Program-made: the position numbers and the translations under genes
Notes under the pieces: generated by a model
Told to the model about the DNA's origin: nothing
Seen by the model: only the letters and a program-made list of their open reading frames with translations
Database searches by the model: none
Shown: positions 1 through 8,250 of the stretch, piece after piece
Numbering within the stretch: position 1 is the first letter of the stretch
Layout: each line of letters starts with the position of its first letter
Assembly: GCF_016902615.1 (NCBI RefSeq)
Contig: NZ_JACJMB010000008.1
Location: 1-64,000 of the forward strand
Length of the DNA: 64,000 nt
Direction of reading: 5' to 3'
Source: Collinsella tanakaei
GTDB lineage: Bacteria; Actinomycetota; Coriobacteriia; Coriobacteriales; Coriobacteriaceae

Positions 1-36
1 GCCGTGCGCCATCGGGGCTTTCCGATGGCGCACGGC
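1..36. terminator. Perfect stem-loop at the left edge
   Basis: A 15-bp perfect inverted repeat (1-15 against 22-36) closes a six-base loop. No U-run follows on the plus strand, so it may end a gene lying left of the window, on either strand, or be a stabilising hairpin. Confidence 0.5.
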
Positions 37-226
37 CGGTCCGGACAAGGTTTTTCAAACACGGCCCGCCGAGTCCCGCCGCGCGCGGCGGGGACAGGGG
101 CGGTGCCCGATTTACCCGAAGGCGCGGCTTCGCGGGTGCGATACACGCGGTACCATAGGGCGAAAGCGCGGCGCGCCCGGGTGCGTGCGGCGTACATGAA
201 GCAAGGGATTGAAAGGAGCCATCGCC

Positions 227-1183
227 ATGGCAGAGACCGTCAAGCTGTTCGTGGGCCTCGATGTGGGCGGGACATCCGTCAAGGAGGGCCTGTTCACCGA
301 GGAGGGTGCGCTGATCGCCCGCGCGAGCGTGCCGACGCCGCCGCTGATCGACGGGACGGGCTACGATGCCGTCTGCTCCGGCATCGACGAGCTCGTGGGC
401 CAGGCGAATGCCACGGTCGAGGACGTGTACGGCATCGGTCTTGCTGTCCCCTGCCCGGTCCCCGCCGACGGCGAGATCCGCCTGCAGGCGAACATCCAGC
501 TGAATGCACCCGGCCTCATGCGCGCGCTGGAGACCCGCTGCCCGCATGCCGCCATCAAGTTCGGCAACGATGCCAACGCGGCGGCGATGGGCGAGCTGTG
601 GCGCGGTACCGCACGCGGCAAGCAGAGCATGGTCATGGTGACCCTCGGCACCGGTGTCGGCGGCGGCGTGGTCGTGGGCGGCGATGTCGTCGAGGGCTTC
701 GTGGGCGCTGCGGGCGAGATCGGCCATCTGTGCATGAACCCCGACGAGGAGCGCACGTGCGGATGCGGCGGCAGGGGGCATCTCGAGCAGTACGCCTCCG
801 CGACCGGCATCGTGACCAGCTATCGCGACGAGTGCGCGAAGCGCGGGGCGGACCCGGTCGAGCTGTCGGGCCCGAGCGATTCGCGTGCGGTCTTCGAGGC
901 GTATGCGGCGGGCGACGAGGCCGCCGGTGCCGCCGTGTCGACCATGTGCGAGTATCTGGGCCGTGCGCTGTCCGTCATCGCGGCGGTCGTCGACCCCGAG
1001 GTCTTCGTGCTCGGCGGCGGCGTGTCAAATTCCGCCAGCCAGTACCTCGACGAGCTGTACGCCGCCTATCGTCGCTACGCCATTAGCGTGTGCGCCGACA
1101 CGCCGATCGAGATCGCCTCGCTCGGCAACGACGCCGGCATCTTCGGCGCCGCCTACATGGCGCTGCGTGCTGCCGAGGCGTAG
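227..1183 (+). CDS. ROK-family sugar kinase, probable glucokinase
   Basis: 318 aa. It probably phosphorylates glucose (or a related hexose) with ATP in the cytosol. The phosphate-binding motif DVGGT lies at residues 12-16 and the catalytic aspartate in GNDANAAA is D115. The ROK zinc motif begins with H167 in EIGH and continues C178-G-C180, but the usual third cysteine of CxCGxxGC is H185. The ATG at 227 is chosen because GAAAGGAG sits eight bases upstream; an in-frame TTG at 209 lies on the wrong side of that site. It stands alone and ends at a hairpin shared with the convergent Sir2-like gene. Its proximity to the galactoside genes suggests it handles glucose released from oligosaccharides, but substrate cannot be read from the sequence. 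Confidence 0.88.
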   Translation: MAETVKLFVGLDVGGTSVKEGLFTEEGALIARASVPTPPLIDGTGYDAVCSGIDELVGQANATVEDVYGIGLAVPCPVPADGEIRLQANIQLNAPGLMRALETRCPHAAIKFGNDANAAAMGELWRGTARGKQSMVMVTLGTGVGGGVVVGGDVVEGFVGAAGEIGHLCMNPDEERTCGCGGRGHLEQYASATGIVTSYRDECAKRGADPVELSGPSDSRAVFEAYAAGDEAAGAAVSTMCEYLGRALSVIAAVVDPEVFVLGGGVSNSASQYLDELYAAYRRYAISVCADTPIEIASLGNDAGIFGAAYMALRAAEA

Positions 1184-1290
1184 CTGCGGCCAGGCGCGCG
1201 GGGCCATCGGGTGCGGAGATGCACCTGAGGCCTTAACATGCCGTGCAAGAGCGGCAAGGTCCGCTGAAGTCGATTGAGTACATCGAAGTG

Positions 1291-1324
1291 GGGGCGGGCG
1301 GTCCTGTGTGGGATCGCCCGCCCC
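1291..1324. terminator. Hairpin between convergent genes
   Basis: GGGGCGGGCG and GATCGCCCGCCCC arms pair over about 14 bp (one G-U) around the loop TGTGTG. It lies between the ROK kinase and the oppositely oriented Sir2-like gene and can serve both. There is no clear U-run. Confidence 0.6.
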
Positions 1325-1361
1325 TGGCGCTATCTGAGACAGGTGCGGCGCGCGGTTGTAC

Positions 1362-2306
1362 TCAGCGGTTCTGCCCGCATGCCGCGTCGCGGTGCGCCAT
1401 GTGGCCGAGCGCGTCGGCGAGGTCGGCCGTCACGGTGAGCGACCTGCCCTCGAGCTGTTGCGGCTCGCCTGCCTTGCCCTTGTTGATGCGCAGGTAGAAC
1501 GCGTTCTCGTTGCCTGCGACCATACGCCAGAACGGGATCTCGATGATGCTCGGCGTCATACCGCCCACGCCGAGCTCCATGAAGAGCACGCGGTCCGCAC
1601 CGGCGATCGCCTCGCTCACGAAGCGCTCGTAGCGCTGCTTCTCCTGCTGCCATCGTCCCTGTTCGCAGAAGGTGTCATCGCGCACCCACGGTACCTGCAG
1701 CCAGCCGCAATGCGGGCAGCGCGGCAGCAGGTCGGACGGGGCGGCAAGACCCTCTGGCCCCACGGCGTCGCAGATGGCGCGCATCGCCGGCAGCGCGTAG
1801 GTGAGCTCGTCGCAGCAGGGCTGTGCGCATTGCAGGTAGCCGAAGTCCCCTTGGAAAAGCCATGTGCTCTGCGTGGGAAACGCGCGGCGTACCTGGCCGT
1901 CGACATTGGTGGTGAGGATGGTGTGCGGCTTGTCCGCGAGAAGCTCGCGCAACGCCTGATACGCCTGGCCCACCGGACAGTCCTCGAGGTAGGTGATGTA
2001 CTCGGCAAGATATGCCCAGCGCTCCTCGTTGGTGGCGTAGGCGTGGTAGAAGCCCTCCATGAGGTTTCGGATGCCGTGGACCCGCTCGAAGCGGGCGAAG
2101 CGGTTGTCGAACTCATCGGTGCGCTGGTAGAAGTCATACCCGCAGGCGCTCGACATGCCCGACCCGATGCCCACCACGATGGCATCCGCCGCGCGTACGA
2201 GGTCGGTGGCCTGGAAGATCGCCTCCCGATAGGCATCTTCGTTCTCGTACGGATGGGACTCGGGGGCGCCGAGGTGCAGCGTGCACATATCCATCAAGCA
2301 TGCCAT
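1362..2306 (-). CDS. Sir2-family (sirtuin-like) protein lacking the catalytic histidine
   Basis: 314 aa. The Rossmann-type sirtuin motifs are present: GIGSGMSS near residues 46-53, TTNVDG at 132-137, and candidate zinc cysteines C160, C164/C165, C197 and C200 (CPHC). Where deacetylase sirtuins have the catalytic His followed by Gly, this protein reads LFQGDFG, so the residue is Q152. Loss of that His is a known feature of the SirTM class, which acts as a protein ADP-ribosyltransferase, but the macrodomain and lipoate-transfer partners of SirTM operons are not here. The start at 2306 is chosen because an AGG lies six bases upstream and a GGAG further off; ATGs at 2294 and 2288 are alternatives. 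Longer upstream reading frame has no homology-like character. Confidence 0.8.
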   Translation of the reverse strand: MACLMDMCTLHLGAPESHPYENEDAYREAIFQATDLVRAADAIVVGIGSGMSSACGYDFYQRTDEFDNRFARFERVHGIRNLMEGFYHAYATNEERWAYLAEYITYLEDCPVGQAYQALRELLADKPHTILTTNVDGQVRRAFPTQSTWLFQGDFGYLQCAQPCCDELTYALPAMRAICDAVGPEGLAAPSDLLPRCPHCGWLQVPWVRDDTFCEQGRWQQEKQRYERFVSEAIAGADRVLFMELGVGGMTPSIIEIPFWRMVAGNENAFYLRINKGKAGEPQQLEGRSLTVTADLADALGHMAHRDAACGQNR

Positions 2307-2616
2307 TGCCAACCTGCTTTCTCCAATGCCGACGAAGGTGCCCCGGGGTGGCAAGGGCGGGGCGGGCGCCCGGTCGACTGCGTGTCCGGTCGTTCGGTTT
2401 CTACCCGTTTTGCGCGCATCCCGCTCGATGGGTGCGCTGCTCGGGAAGGGCGTGTCGGCGGGTTCGGCACCATGGGTCGGAGAGGCGGTGGATCGCGAGC
2501 GCGATGCGCGCGGCGATCCGTCCGGGCGTGGGCGTGTCGAAAATGCAGTATGCTGTTTCGAGACCCGGCGCGCCGACGCGTGCCGGGTCTTTGTCGGCAA
2601 CGATGGTTGGTGGGAT
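2307..2616. other. Divergent intergenic region (Sir2-like / brnQ)
   Basis: 310 bases of GC-rich DNA between divergent genes. Apart from the hairpin at 2562-2589 I see no convincing promoter or operator. A T-box (branched-chain amino acid control) was looked for and its conserved GGTGGNACCGCG sequence is absent. Confidence 0.4.
2562..2589 (+). promoter_or_regulatory. Leader hairpin just upstream of brnQ
   Basis: GACCCGGC (2562-2569) pairs with GCCGGGTC (2582-2589), followed by TTTG. The hairpin ends 28 bases before the brnQ start, so it could work as an attenuator or a site limiting ribosome access. Function is inference. Confidence 0.35.
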
Positions 2617-3933
2617 ATGGCTCAGCAGAACCTTTCGGCGCGTCAGTCTGCTCTTGTCGGCGTGACGCTCTTCTCCATGTTCTTCGGTGCGGGAAACCTG
2701 ATCTTGCCCCCGCTGCTCGGTTTCCAAGCGGGCGAGGCGACCGTTCCCGCCGCGCTCGGCTTTCTTGTGGCGGCCATCGGCCTGCCCGTGCTCGGCATCG
2801 TCGTCGTGGCGCTGGCGGGCACGGTGCGCGACCTCGCCGCGCGCGTCCACCCGCTGTTCGCGCGGATTTTCGTCGCGGCGGTGTACCTGGCGATCGGCCC
2901 GTGCCTGGCCATCCCGCGCACCTCGTCGACCGCGTTCGAGATGCTTGCTCCCTTGCTGCCCGCACACATACCGATTGAGACGGCGAGCATCGTGTTCTCC
3001 GTTGCGTTCTTCGCTGTCGCCTACGTGCTGGCCATGCATCCGGGGCGCCTGACCAACCTGCTCGGGCGCATCACCGGCCCGGCGCTCATCGCCTTGATCG
3101 TCGCGGTGACGGGTGCCGCGCTGCTCTCGCCGGTGCCCGAGGTGGGACCGGCAGTGGCGCCCTATACCGATGGTGCCGCCGTCCAGGGCTTCCTTGTGGG
3201 CTATCAGACAATGGATCTGCTTGCCTCGCTCACGTTCGGCCTGGTCATCGCCACGAACATCCGTGAGATGGGCGTTACCGACCCCGCCGGGCTCACGCGC
3301 GAGATCTCGCGCGCCGGTGTCGTGGCGGGCGTTCTCATGGCGCTCATCTACTGTGGACTGGCCTTCGTGGGCGTGGGCGCGCGCACCATCGCGCCCGACG
3401 CCACGAACGGCGCGGCGATCCTGACGGCATCGGCGACGGCGCATTTCGGCACCGTGGGCACCGTCGTGGTCGCGGCGATCTTTCTGCTCGCCTGCCTGAA
3501 CGTCTGCACGGGGCTTATCAGCTGCTGCGGTACGTATTTCGCCGACGAGCTGCCCCGTGTCTCCTACCGTGCCTGCGCCGTGGCCTTCGCGGTGTTCTCC
3601 TGCGTGCTGTCGAACTTCGGGCTCGATACGATCCTGGCCTTCTCGGTGCCGCTGCTCGGCGCGATGTATCCGGTGGCCATCGTGCTCGTGCTGATGGGTC
3701 TCGCCCACGGCCTCAGCGACCGCTACCGTCTGATGTGGCCCTCGGTCGTCGCGGTTACCGCGGTAGTGAGCGTGTCCGATGCGCTGCGCGCCGCGTTCGC
3801 GCCCACGCTGTGGCTGCCCATCGATGCGCTGCCTCTCGCAGGGTTGGATCTGGCTTGGGTCGTGCCGGCGCTGTGCGCTGCCCTCATCTCCTATCTCGTA
3901 TCGCGCTCTCTGAACGCGCGCGCTGCGGCATAG
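2617..3933 (+). CDS. brnQ: Branched-chain amino acid transporter, LIVCS/BrnQ family
   Basis: 438 aa integral membrane protein that should take up leucine, isoleucine and valine by cation symport. Twelve or so hydrophobic segments run through the whole length, starting with a segment ending FFGAGNLILPP, the hallmark of the family; RTSSTAFE near residue 110 is also typical. Length matches the family. The ATG at 2617 gives the canonical start ahead of the first membrane span; no strong ribosome site is visible, only GGTTGGTGGGA. It is monocistronic, followed by 234 bases before the next gene. Confidence 0.92.
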   Translation: MAQQNLSARQSALVGVTLFSMFFGAGNLILPPLLGFQAGEATVPAALGFLVAAIGLPVLGIVVVALAGTVRDLAARVHPLFARIFVAAVYLAIGPCLAIPRTSSTAFEMLAPLLPAHIPIETASIVFSVAFFAVAYVLAMHPGRLTNLLGRITGPALIALIVAVTGAALLSPVPEVGPAVAPYTDGAAVQGFLVGYQTMDLLASLTFGLVIATNIREMGVTDPAGLTREISRAGVVAGVLMALIYCGLAFVGVGARTIAPDATNGAAILTASATAHFGTVGTVVVAAIFLLACLNVCTGLISCCGTYFADELPRVSYRACAVAFAVFSCVLSNFGLDTILAFSVPLLGAMYPVAIVLVLMGLAHGLSDRYRLMWPSVVAVTAVVSVSDALRAAFAPTLWLPIDALPLAGLDLAWVVPALCAALISYLVSRSLNARAAA

Positions 3934-4033
3934 GCCTCATGTTCCTCGCGGCGCGCTCTTCCTCCGGGGAGGTGCGCGTCGCGAACTGGTGGCCGTGCAT
4001 ACTGCCACCGAGAAGGCATCGATTTTTCCATAT

Positions 4034-4059
4034 GCATCTCGCAATATGATATGAGATGC
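4034..4059. promoter_or_regulatory. Inverted repeat, candidate operator of the ParB-like/BMP operon
   Basis: GCATCTC (4034-4040) and GAGATGC (4053-4059) flank an AT-rich 12-base spacer that itself contains a TATGAT -10-like hexamer. An IR straddling a possible -10 about 110 bases before the start codon is a typical repressor arrangement. The regulator is unknown. Confidence 0.4.
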
Positions 4060-4167
4060 GAACAAGTTCTGCCTTGTACCGACAGACCCCTTCCCACCTG
4101 ATGCACGGGATGGATAATGGGGGCAGTTTCCGATGGGTATCGGAGCCGATGTGGAGAGGTGGGGCGC

Positions 4168-6129
4168 ATGATCGACGATTACCGCAAGGCACACAAGATC
4201 GGTGTCAGGCAGGTCCAGACCGATATCGCTGCGGGGCGCTACCCCTATCCCGTCGCCCTGGGCGACATCCTGAGCGACAGAGGCTATCAGGGCGAGGTCC
4301 CCATCGGCGAGATGGAAATCGACATGTCGCTCATCGCGGGCACGCGTACGCGCGGCCGCCAGAACTCCTTCTCGCGCGAGTTCATGCCGCTGCTCGAGGA
4401 CAACTCGGAGTTCGCCACCAAGTGGAGTGCGCTGATCGATTCGCAGCGCAAAGAGGGGCTGCATGAGTCCATCATCGTCTACGAGTACCTGCAGCGCTTC
4501 TACGTGCAGGAGGGCAACAAGCGCGTCTCGGTGATGCGCTACCTCAACATGCCCACCATCATGGCGAACGTGACACGCGTGCTCCCCATGCCGTCGGATT
4601 CGAAGGAATCGCGCATCTACCAGGATTTCCTGCGCTTCTGGCGCGTGGCGCCCATCTACGGCATCGTCTTTTCCGAAGAGGGATCCTACGAGCGGCTCGC
4701 CGTGTTCGCCGGCCACGACCTCGACACCATCTGGCCCGAGGACGACGTGAAGACGCTGCGCTCGGTGTTCTCGAGCTTCGCCGAGGCGTTCGCGCGCCGG
4801 GACGGCGACCGCTTGGACATGACCGCGGGCGACGCGTTTTTGGTGTACCTGAAGGTCTACGGTTACGAGCTCGCCATGTGCGGCTCGCCGACCGAGATCG
4901 CCGACCGCCTCGGTCGCATCTGGGGCGAGCTGCGCGTCAAGTCGAACGGTGAGTCCATCGCCTATCTGGAGAGTCCGAGCGAACCCGCTCGCAGCTCGCT
5001 CATCTCGGACCTGAAGGGCCTGGCCCAGCGGGCGCTGCTGGCCAAGCCGATGCACATCGCCTTCATCTACGAGCTGGATCCGACGACTTCAGGCTGGGCG
5101 GCCGCGCACGATAAGGGCCGCCGGGAGCTGGAGCGCGCCTCGCACGGCACGGTCGAGACCACGGTCTATACCGACTGCAAATCCGACGAGGCGTTCGACC
5201 GCGCCATCGACAAAGCGGTGGCCGACCATTGCGATCTGGTCGTGACGAACGTGCCGACCCAGATGCCGCAGGCCCTGCGCGCTGCGGTCAGGTACCCGCA
5301 TCTGAAGGTGCTCAACTGCTCGGTGAGCCTCTCCCACAGCGCGGTGCGTACGTTCGGCACGCGCACCTACGAGGCGAAATACCTGCTGGGCGTGCTCGCG
5401 GCGAGCCTGTCGTGCAACCACCGCGTGGGATACGTCGCCGATGCGCCGGTCTACGGCACGGTTGCGAGCATCAACGCGTTCGCCATCGGGGTGCAGACCG
5501 TCGATCCGCATGCGACGGTCTTCCTCAAGTGGTATGCATCGAAGGACTACGACTGGCGTCGCGAGCTGGCGGAGACCGACGTGCGCGTCATCTGCGCCCG
5601 CGATGTGCCCGACCTGCGTCATCCGGAGGAGCCCTGGGGGCTCTACCTCGTGGAGCACGACGGCACCGAGGTCCATCTGGGCGAGCCCGTGTGGGATTGG
5701 GGGCGCTATTACGAGCGCATCGTCCAGTCCATTCGCGACAACTCGTGGCGCCACGAGGCCGATATGCGGCGCGACAAGGCCCTGAACTACTGGTGGGGCC
5801 TTTCCTCCGGCGTGATGGACATTCATGTCGAGGACGTCGTGCCGTTCCGTCAGCGCGTGCTGGTCGAGGTGTTCAAGCAGGCGGTGCAAAGCGGGCAGAT
5901 GCGCCCGTTTGCAGGCGAGCTGAAAAGCCAGATCGGCATCGTGCAGCCCGCGGGGTCCGATAGGCTGCCGAGCAATGAGATCGCCCGCATGTCATGGCTC
6001 AACGAGAACGTCGTGGGCCGTCTGCCGGAGGAGCGGGAACTGTCCGACCGCGCGCTCGACGAGGTGAGCGTTTCGGGCGTCATTCCCCTCGACCCGGTGG
6101 TCGCGGCTCACCGAGAGGCGAAGCGATGA
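4168..6129 (+). CDS. Cytosolic ParB-like / BMP (nucleoside-binding PnrA-type) two-domain protein
   Basis: 653 aa. The N-terminal ~140 residues resemble a ParB/sulfiredoxin-like domain: VPIGEMEID near 44-52, SIIVYEYL at 101-108, then EGNKRVSV at 115-122 where ParB proteins carry the GERRxRA box. The C-terminal part, from about residue 295 (HIAFIYELDPTTSGW), resembles the BMP/PnrA substrate-binding fold of nucleoside ABC transporters. There is no signal peptide or lipobox, and no permease or ATPase gene nearby, so it is likely a cytosolic nucleoside sensor or regulator rather than a transporter part. AGAGG eight bases before 4168 sets the start. Its stop overlaps the start of the phosphoesterase gene by four bases (ATGA). 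Function is not established; domain calls rest on motif reading. Confidence 0.75.
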   Translation: MIDDYRKAHKIGVRQVQTDIAAGRYPYPVALGDILSDRGYQGEVPIGEMEIDMSLIAGTRTRGRQNSFSREFMPLLEDNSEFATKWSALIDSQRKEGLHESIIVYEYLQRFYVQEGNKRVSVMRYLNMPTIMANVTRVLPMPSDSKESRIYQDFLRFWRVAPIYGIVFSEEGSYERLAVFAGHDLDTIWPEDDVKTLRSVFSSFAEAFARRDGDRLDMTAGDAFLVYLKVYGYELAMCGSPTEIADRLGRIWGELRVKSNGESIAYLESPSEPARSSLISDLKGLAQRALLAKPMHIAFIYELDPTTSGWAAAHDKGRRELERASHGTVETTVYTDCKSDEAFDRAIDKAVADHCDLVVTNVPTQMPQALRAAVRYPHLKVLNCSVSLSHSAVRTFGTRTYEAKYLLGVLAASLSCNHRVGYVADAPVYGTVASINAFAIGVQTVDPHATVFLKWYASKDYDWRRELAETDVRVICARDVPDLRHPEEPWGLYLVEHDGTEVHLGEPVWDWGRYYERIVQSIRDNSWRHEADMRRDKALNYWWGLSSGVMDIHVEDVVPFRQRVLVEVFKQAVQSGQMRPFAGELKSQIGIVQPAGSDRLPSNEIARMSWLNENVVGRLPEERELSDRALDEVSVSGVIPLDPVVAAHREAKR

Positions 6130-6767
6130 AGATACTGGCCATTGCCGATGTCGAAGAGGCCTGGCTGACCGACTACTACGACCGTGAGCGCATGGAGGGG
6201 GTCGAGCTCATCATCTCGTGCGGCGATCTGCCGGCGAGCTACCTTGAGCACATCGAGACCCTGGCGAACGTGCCGCTTGTCTACGTGTGGGGCAACCACG
6301 ACATGGCCTACATGGAGCATCCGCCCCAGGGCTGCTACTCCATCGAGGGGCAGCTGCGCGACTTCCGCGGCATCCGCATCATGGGTGTCGGCGGCTCGGT
6401 GAAGTACAACGACCGCGTCTTCGGCTTCACCGAGAAGCAGATGCGCTCGCGCGTGGGCAGGCTCGCCCTGCTCGCGCGTGCCACGGGCGGCGTGGACATC
6501 GTAGTCGCGCACGCGCCGATACGCGGCTATGGGGATATGGACGACTTGCCGCACCAGGGGTTCGAGGCGTTCGACTACTACGTGGACAAGCTGAAGCCCA
6601 CGTTCTTTTTGCACGGGCACATCCATCGGGAGTACGGGCGCGTCGCGCGCACGCTCGAGCACCCGTGCGGCACGACGATCGTGAACGCCTGCGGGGCCTA
6701 TATGTTCGACTATCCCGATGAGCTCATCCGCGAGCGCGAGCCGCTTCTGATTCCCTCCGTCGCGTAA
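6126..6767 (+). CDS. Calcineurin-like metallophosphoesterase
   Basis: 213 aa. Metal-site motifs of the family are seen in order: D8 in IADVEE (the usual DxH lacks its His), GDLP at 33-36, GNHD at 56-59, VAHAP near 130 and GHIH near 165. It should hydrolyse a phosphoester, substrate unknown; small members of this kind include YfcE-like and cyclic-nucleotide enzymes. Start and the preceding stop overlap as ATGA, so it is translationally coupled to the ParB-like/BMP gene and the two probably share a function. Confidence 0.85.
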   Translation: MKILAIADVEEAWLTDYYDRERMEGVELIISCGDLPASYLEHIETLANVPLVYVWGNHDMAYMEHPPQGCYSIEGQLRDFRGIRIMGVGGSVKYNDRVFGFTEKQMRSRVGRLALLARATGGVDIVVAHAPIRGYGDMDDLPHQGFEAFDYYVDKLKPTFFLHGHIHREYGRVARTLEHPCGTTIVNACGAYMFDYPDELIREREPLLIPSVA

Positions 6768-7099
6768 AAGCTGGATCTGCGCCGGCGTCGCCTGCCCCAT
6801 GTGTCCGGGACCGACCTCGCGCGGAGGGTTTGCGCCCGCCGGCTGCTCCGTATTGACGGTATTAGGTTACCGAAACGCGGACATGCAAAATCGATGCCCG
6901 GGCTCACGGCTTCCAACAGGGGTTTTGCGCGTCGAGGAGATGGCTTGCGGACGGGGTTCGGCTGACAGCCGCCTAATAGTGGAAATGGGGAGCAACGCAG
7001 CGGCGTCTATCGACCGCCGACGCGGGTGGGGCAAAGAGAAAGCTGGTCTGCCTCGGACCCAGTTACTTCATACGGGAAGTGCCGCGCTGTTCCGCCCGT
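6768..7099. other. Gene-free stretch after the phosphoesterase
   Basis: 332 bases without a supportable gene between convergent genes. The only structure noted is a 16-base palindrome-like site at 6857-6872 (CGGTA-N6-TACCG). No clear terminator with U-run is visible for the plus-strand operon. Confidence 0.4.
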
Positions 7100-7879
7100 C
7101 TACAGGACGGGGCAGAACTGGGTGATATCTTCGCGCCGCGCCTCGTCGAGCGCATCGTCGCAGATGAGCGCCGCAAGGTCCGCCAGATGGTAGAACGCGT
7201 AGAAGTCGCAGCGTCCGATTTTGCTGGTATCGCACACGGCGTAGCGCTCGCGCGCCTTGTCGAACACGAGGCGCTGGATCCTGCCCTCGTCCATGTTGTA
7301 GGTGAACAGATCGCCGTTTGCGACGCCGTTCGCGCCGATGAACGCCTTGTCGATGCCGAGCGGCGCGACGGCGTCCTCGGCCATGCTTCCCACAAAGCAG
7401 CTGGTCTGATGGCGGAAGAGCCCGCCGACGAGGTAGAGCTCGCATTGATCGTTGTTCTCGAGCAGCTTGAACACGGAAAGGCTGTTCGTGATGATGCGCA
7501 GGTTGCCGTGGGGGAGGTAGTCGACCATGGTCTCGACGGTGGTGCCGGCGCCGAGAAAGACCGTGTCTCCCGGCTCGATCAGGCGCGCGGCGCGCTGGGC
7601 GATCTGCTGCTTGGCCTGCGTGTGCAGGCGGCGCTTCTCGAGATGGCTGTACTCGCGCGGCAGCGGGATGCCGCCGGCGGAGTAGGACTCCTTCAGGGTT
7701 GACGGGATGCGGGCTCCTCCGTAGACGCGCTCGATGATGCCGCGCTCGGAGAGCTCCTCGAGGTCGCGCCTGATGGTCATCTCCGAGACGTCGAGCGCTG
7801 TCGCGATGGCGCTGACCGTCGCGGTGCCGTTCGCCATGAGGCGGGAAACGATCTGTTCTTGCCGTTCTGCTTTGAGCAT
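7100..7879 (-). CDS. DeoR-family transcriptional regulator, likely of galactose genes
   Basis: 259 aa. N-terminal winged helix-turn-helix with the family signature (VSEMTIRRDLEEL near residues 32-44) followed by the DeoR C-terminal sugar-phosphate sensor domain (GAGTTVETM, TNSLSVF, GANGV). Such proteins repress or activate sugar operons in response to phosphorylated sugars. It is divergent from galK-galT, and repeated GAACA/GTTCA boxes lie between them, so control of galKT and itself is likely (inference). The start at 7879 follows AGGAGG at five bases spacing. A hairpin overlaps its stop codon (about 7087-7115). Confidence 0.88.
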   Translation of the reverse strand: MLKAERQEQIVSRLMANGTATVSAIATALDVSEMTIRRDLEELSERGIIERVYGGARIPSTLKESYSAGGIPLPREYSHLEKRRLHTQAKQQIAQRAARLIEPGDTVFLGAGTTVETMVDYLPHGNLRIITNSLSVFKLLENNDQCELYLVGGLFRHQTSCFVGSMAEDAVAPLGIDKAFIGANGVANGDLFTYNMDEGRIQRLVFDKARERYAVCDTSKIGRCDFYAFYHLADLAALICDDALDEARREDITQFCPVL

Positions 7880-8250
7880 GGGAACCTCCTTGCACCTATT
7901 GAACACAATCGAACAAACTAGCGCAAGTTATTTGTGATATTGAGCCGTTCAACCCGCGGGGCCGACCGTTCACCTGGAGGTGCGCGCACGGTGGGGAAGA
8001 GGCTCCGGACCCTTCTCTCAAAATGATATATAAGTGCAGGTATAAGGTACTGAATATCCATATTGCCAGGTGATATGCACGCGATGTGGCAACGCTTGCC
8101 GACAGCAGGCGACCGGTCCCTCGCAGATATGGTACAGTCATCGTGAACCTATCAAACTCTTACAGTCTCAAACATAAACGGAAGGGGACTGAAGGTGCGG
8201 CGGCGGGATGTGCCGCATGCCCGCCGTCGGATATCACGAGAGGAGATTCC
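7880..8250. other. Divergent control region between deoR-type gene and galK
   Basis: 371 bases, AT-rich around 8015-8080. It holds the candidate DeoR boxes listed separately, a possible TACAGT -10 hexamer at 8133-8138 for galK without a good -35, and the galK ribosome site AGAGGAG at 8239-8245. No gene is supported. Confidence 0.45.
7901..7972. promoter_or_regulatory. Candidate DeoR-family operator boxes
   Basis: GAACA occurs at 7901-7905 and 7911-7915, exactly ten bases apart; GTTCA occurs at 7947-7951 and 7968-7972, 21 bases apart. Phased repeats of this kind are characteristic of DeoR-family operators. They lie directly upstream of the DeoR-type gene and in the galK control region. Binding is inferred. 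Confidence 0.4.

Noticed and set aside
4-1086. 360-codon Arg-rich frame overlapping the ROK kinase
   Set aside because: Off-frame product of high GC; the ROK motifs are in the other frame.
2307-2616. T-box riboswitch upstream of brnQ
   Set aside because: No GGTGGNACCGCG or specifier-loop pattern found.
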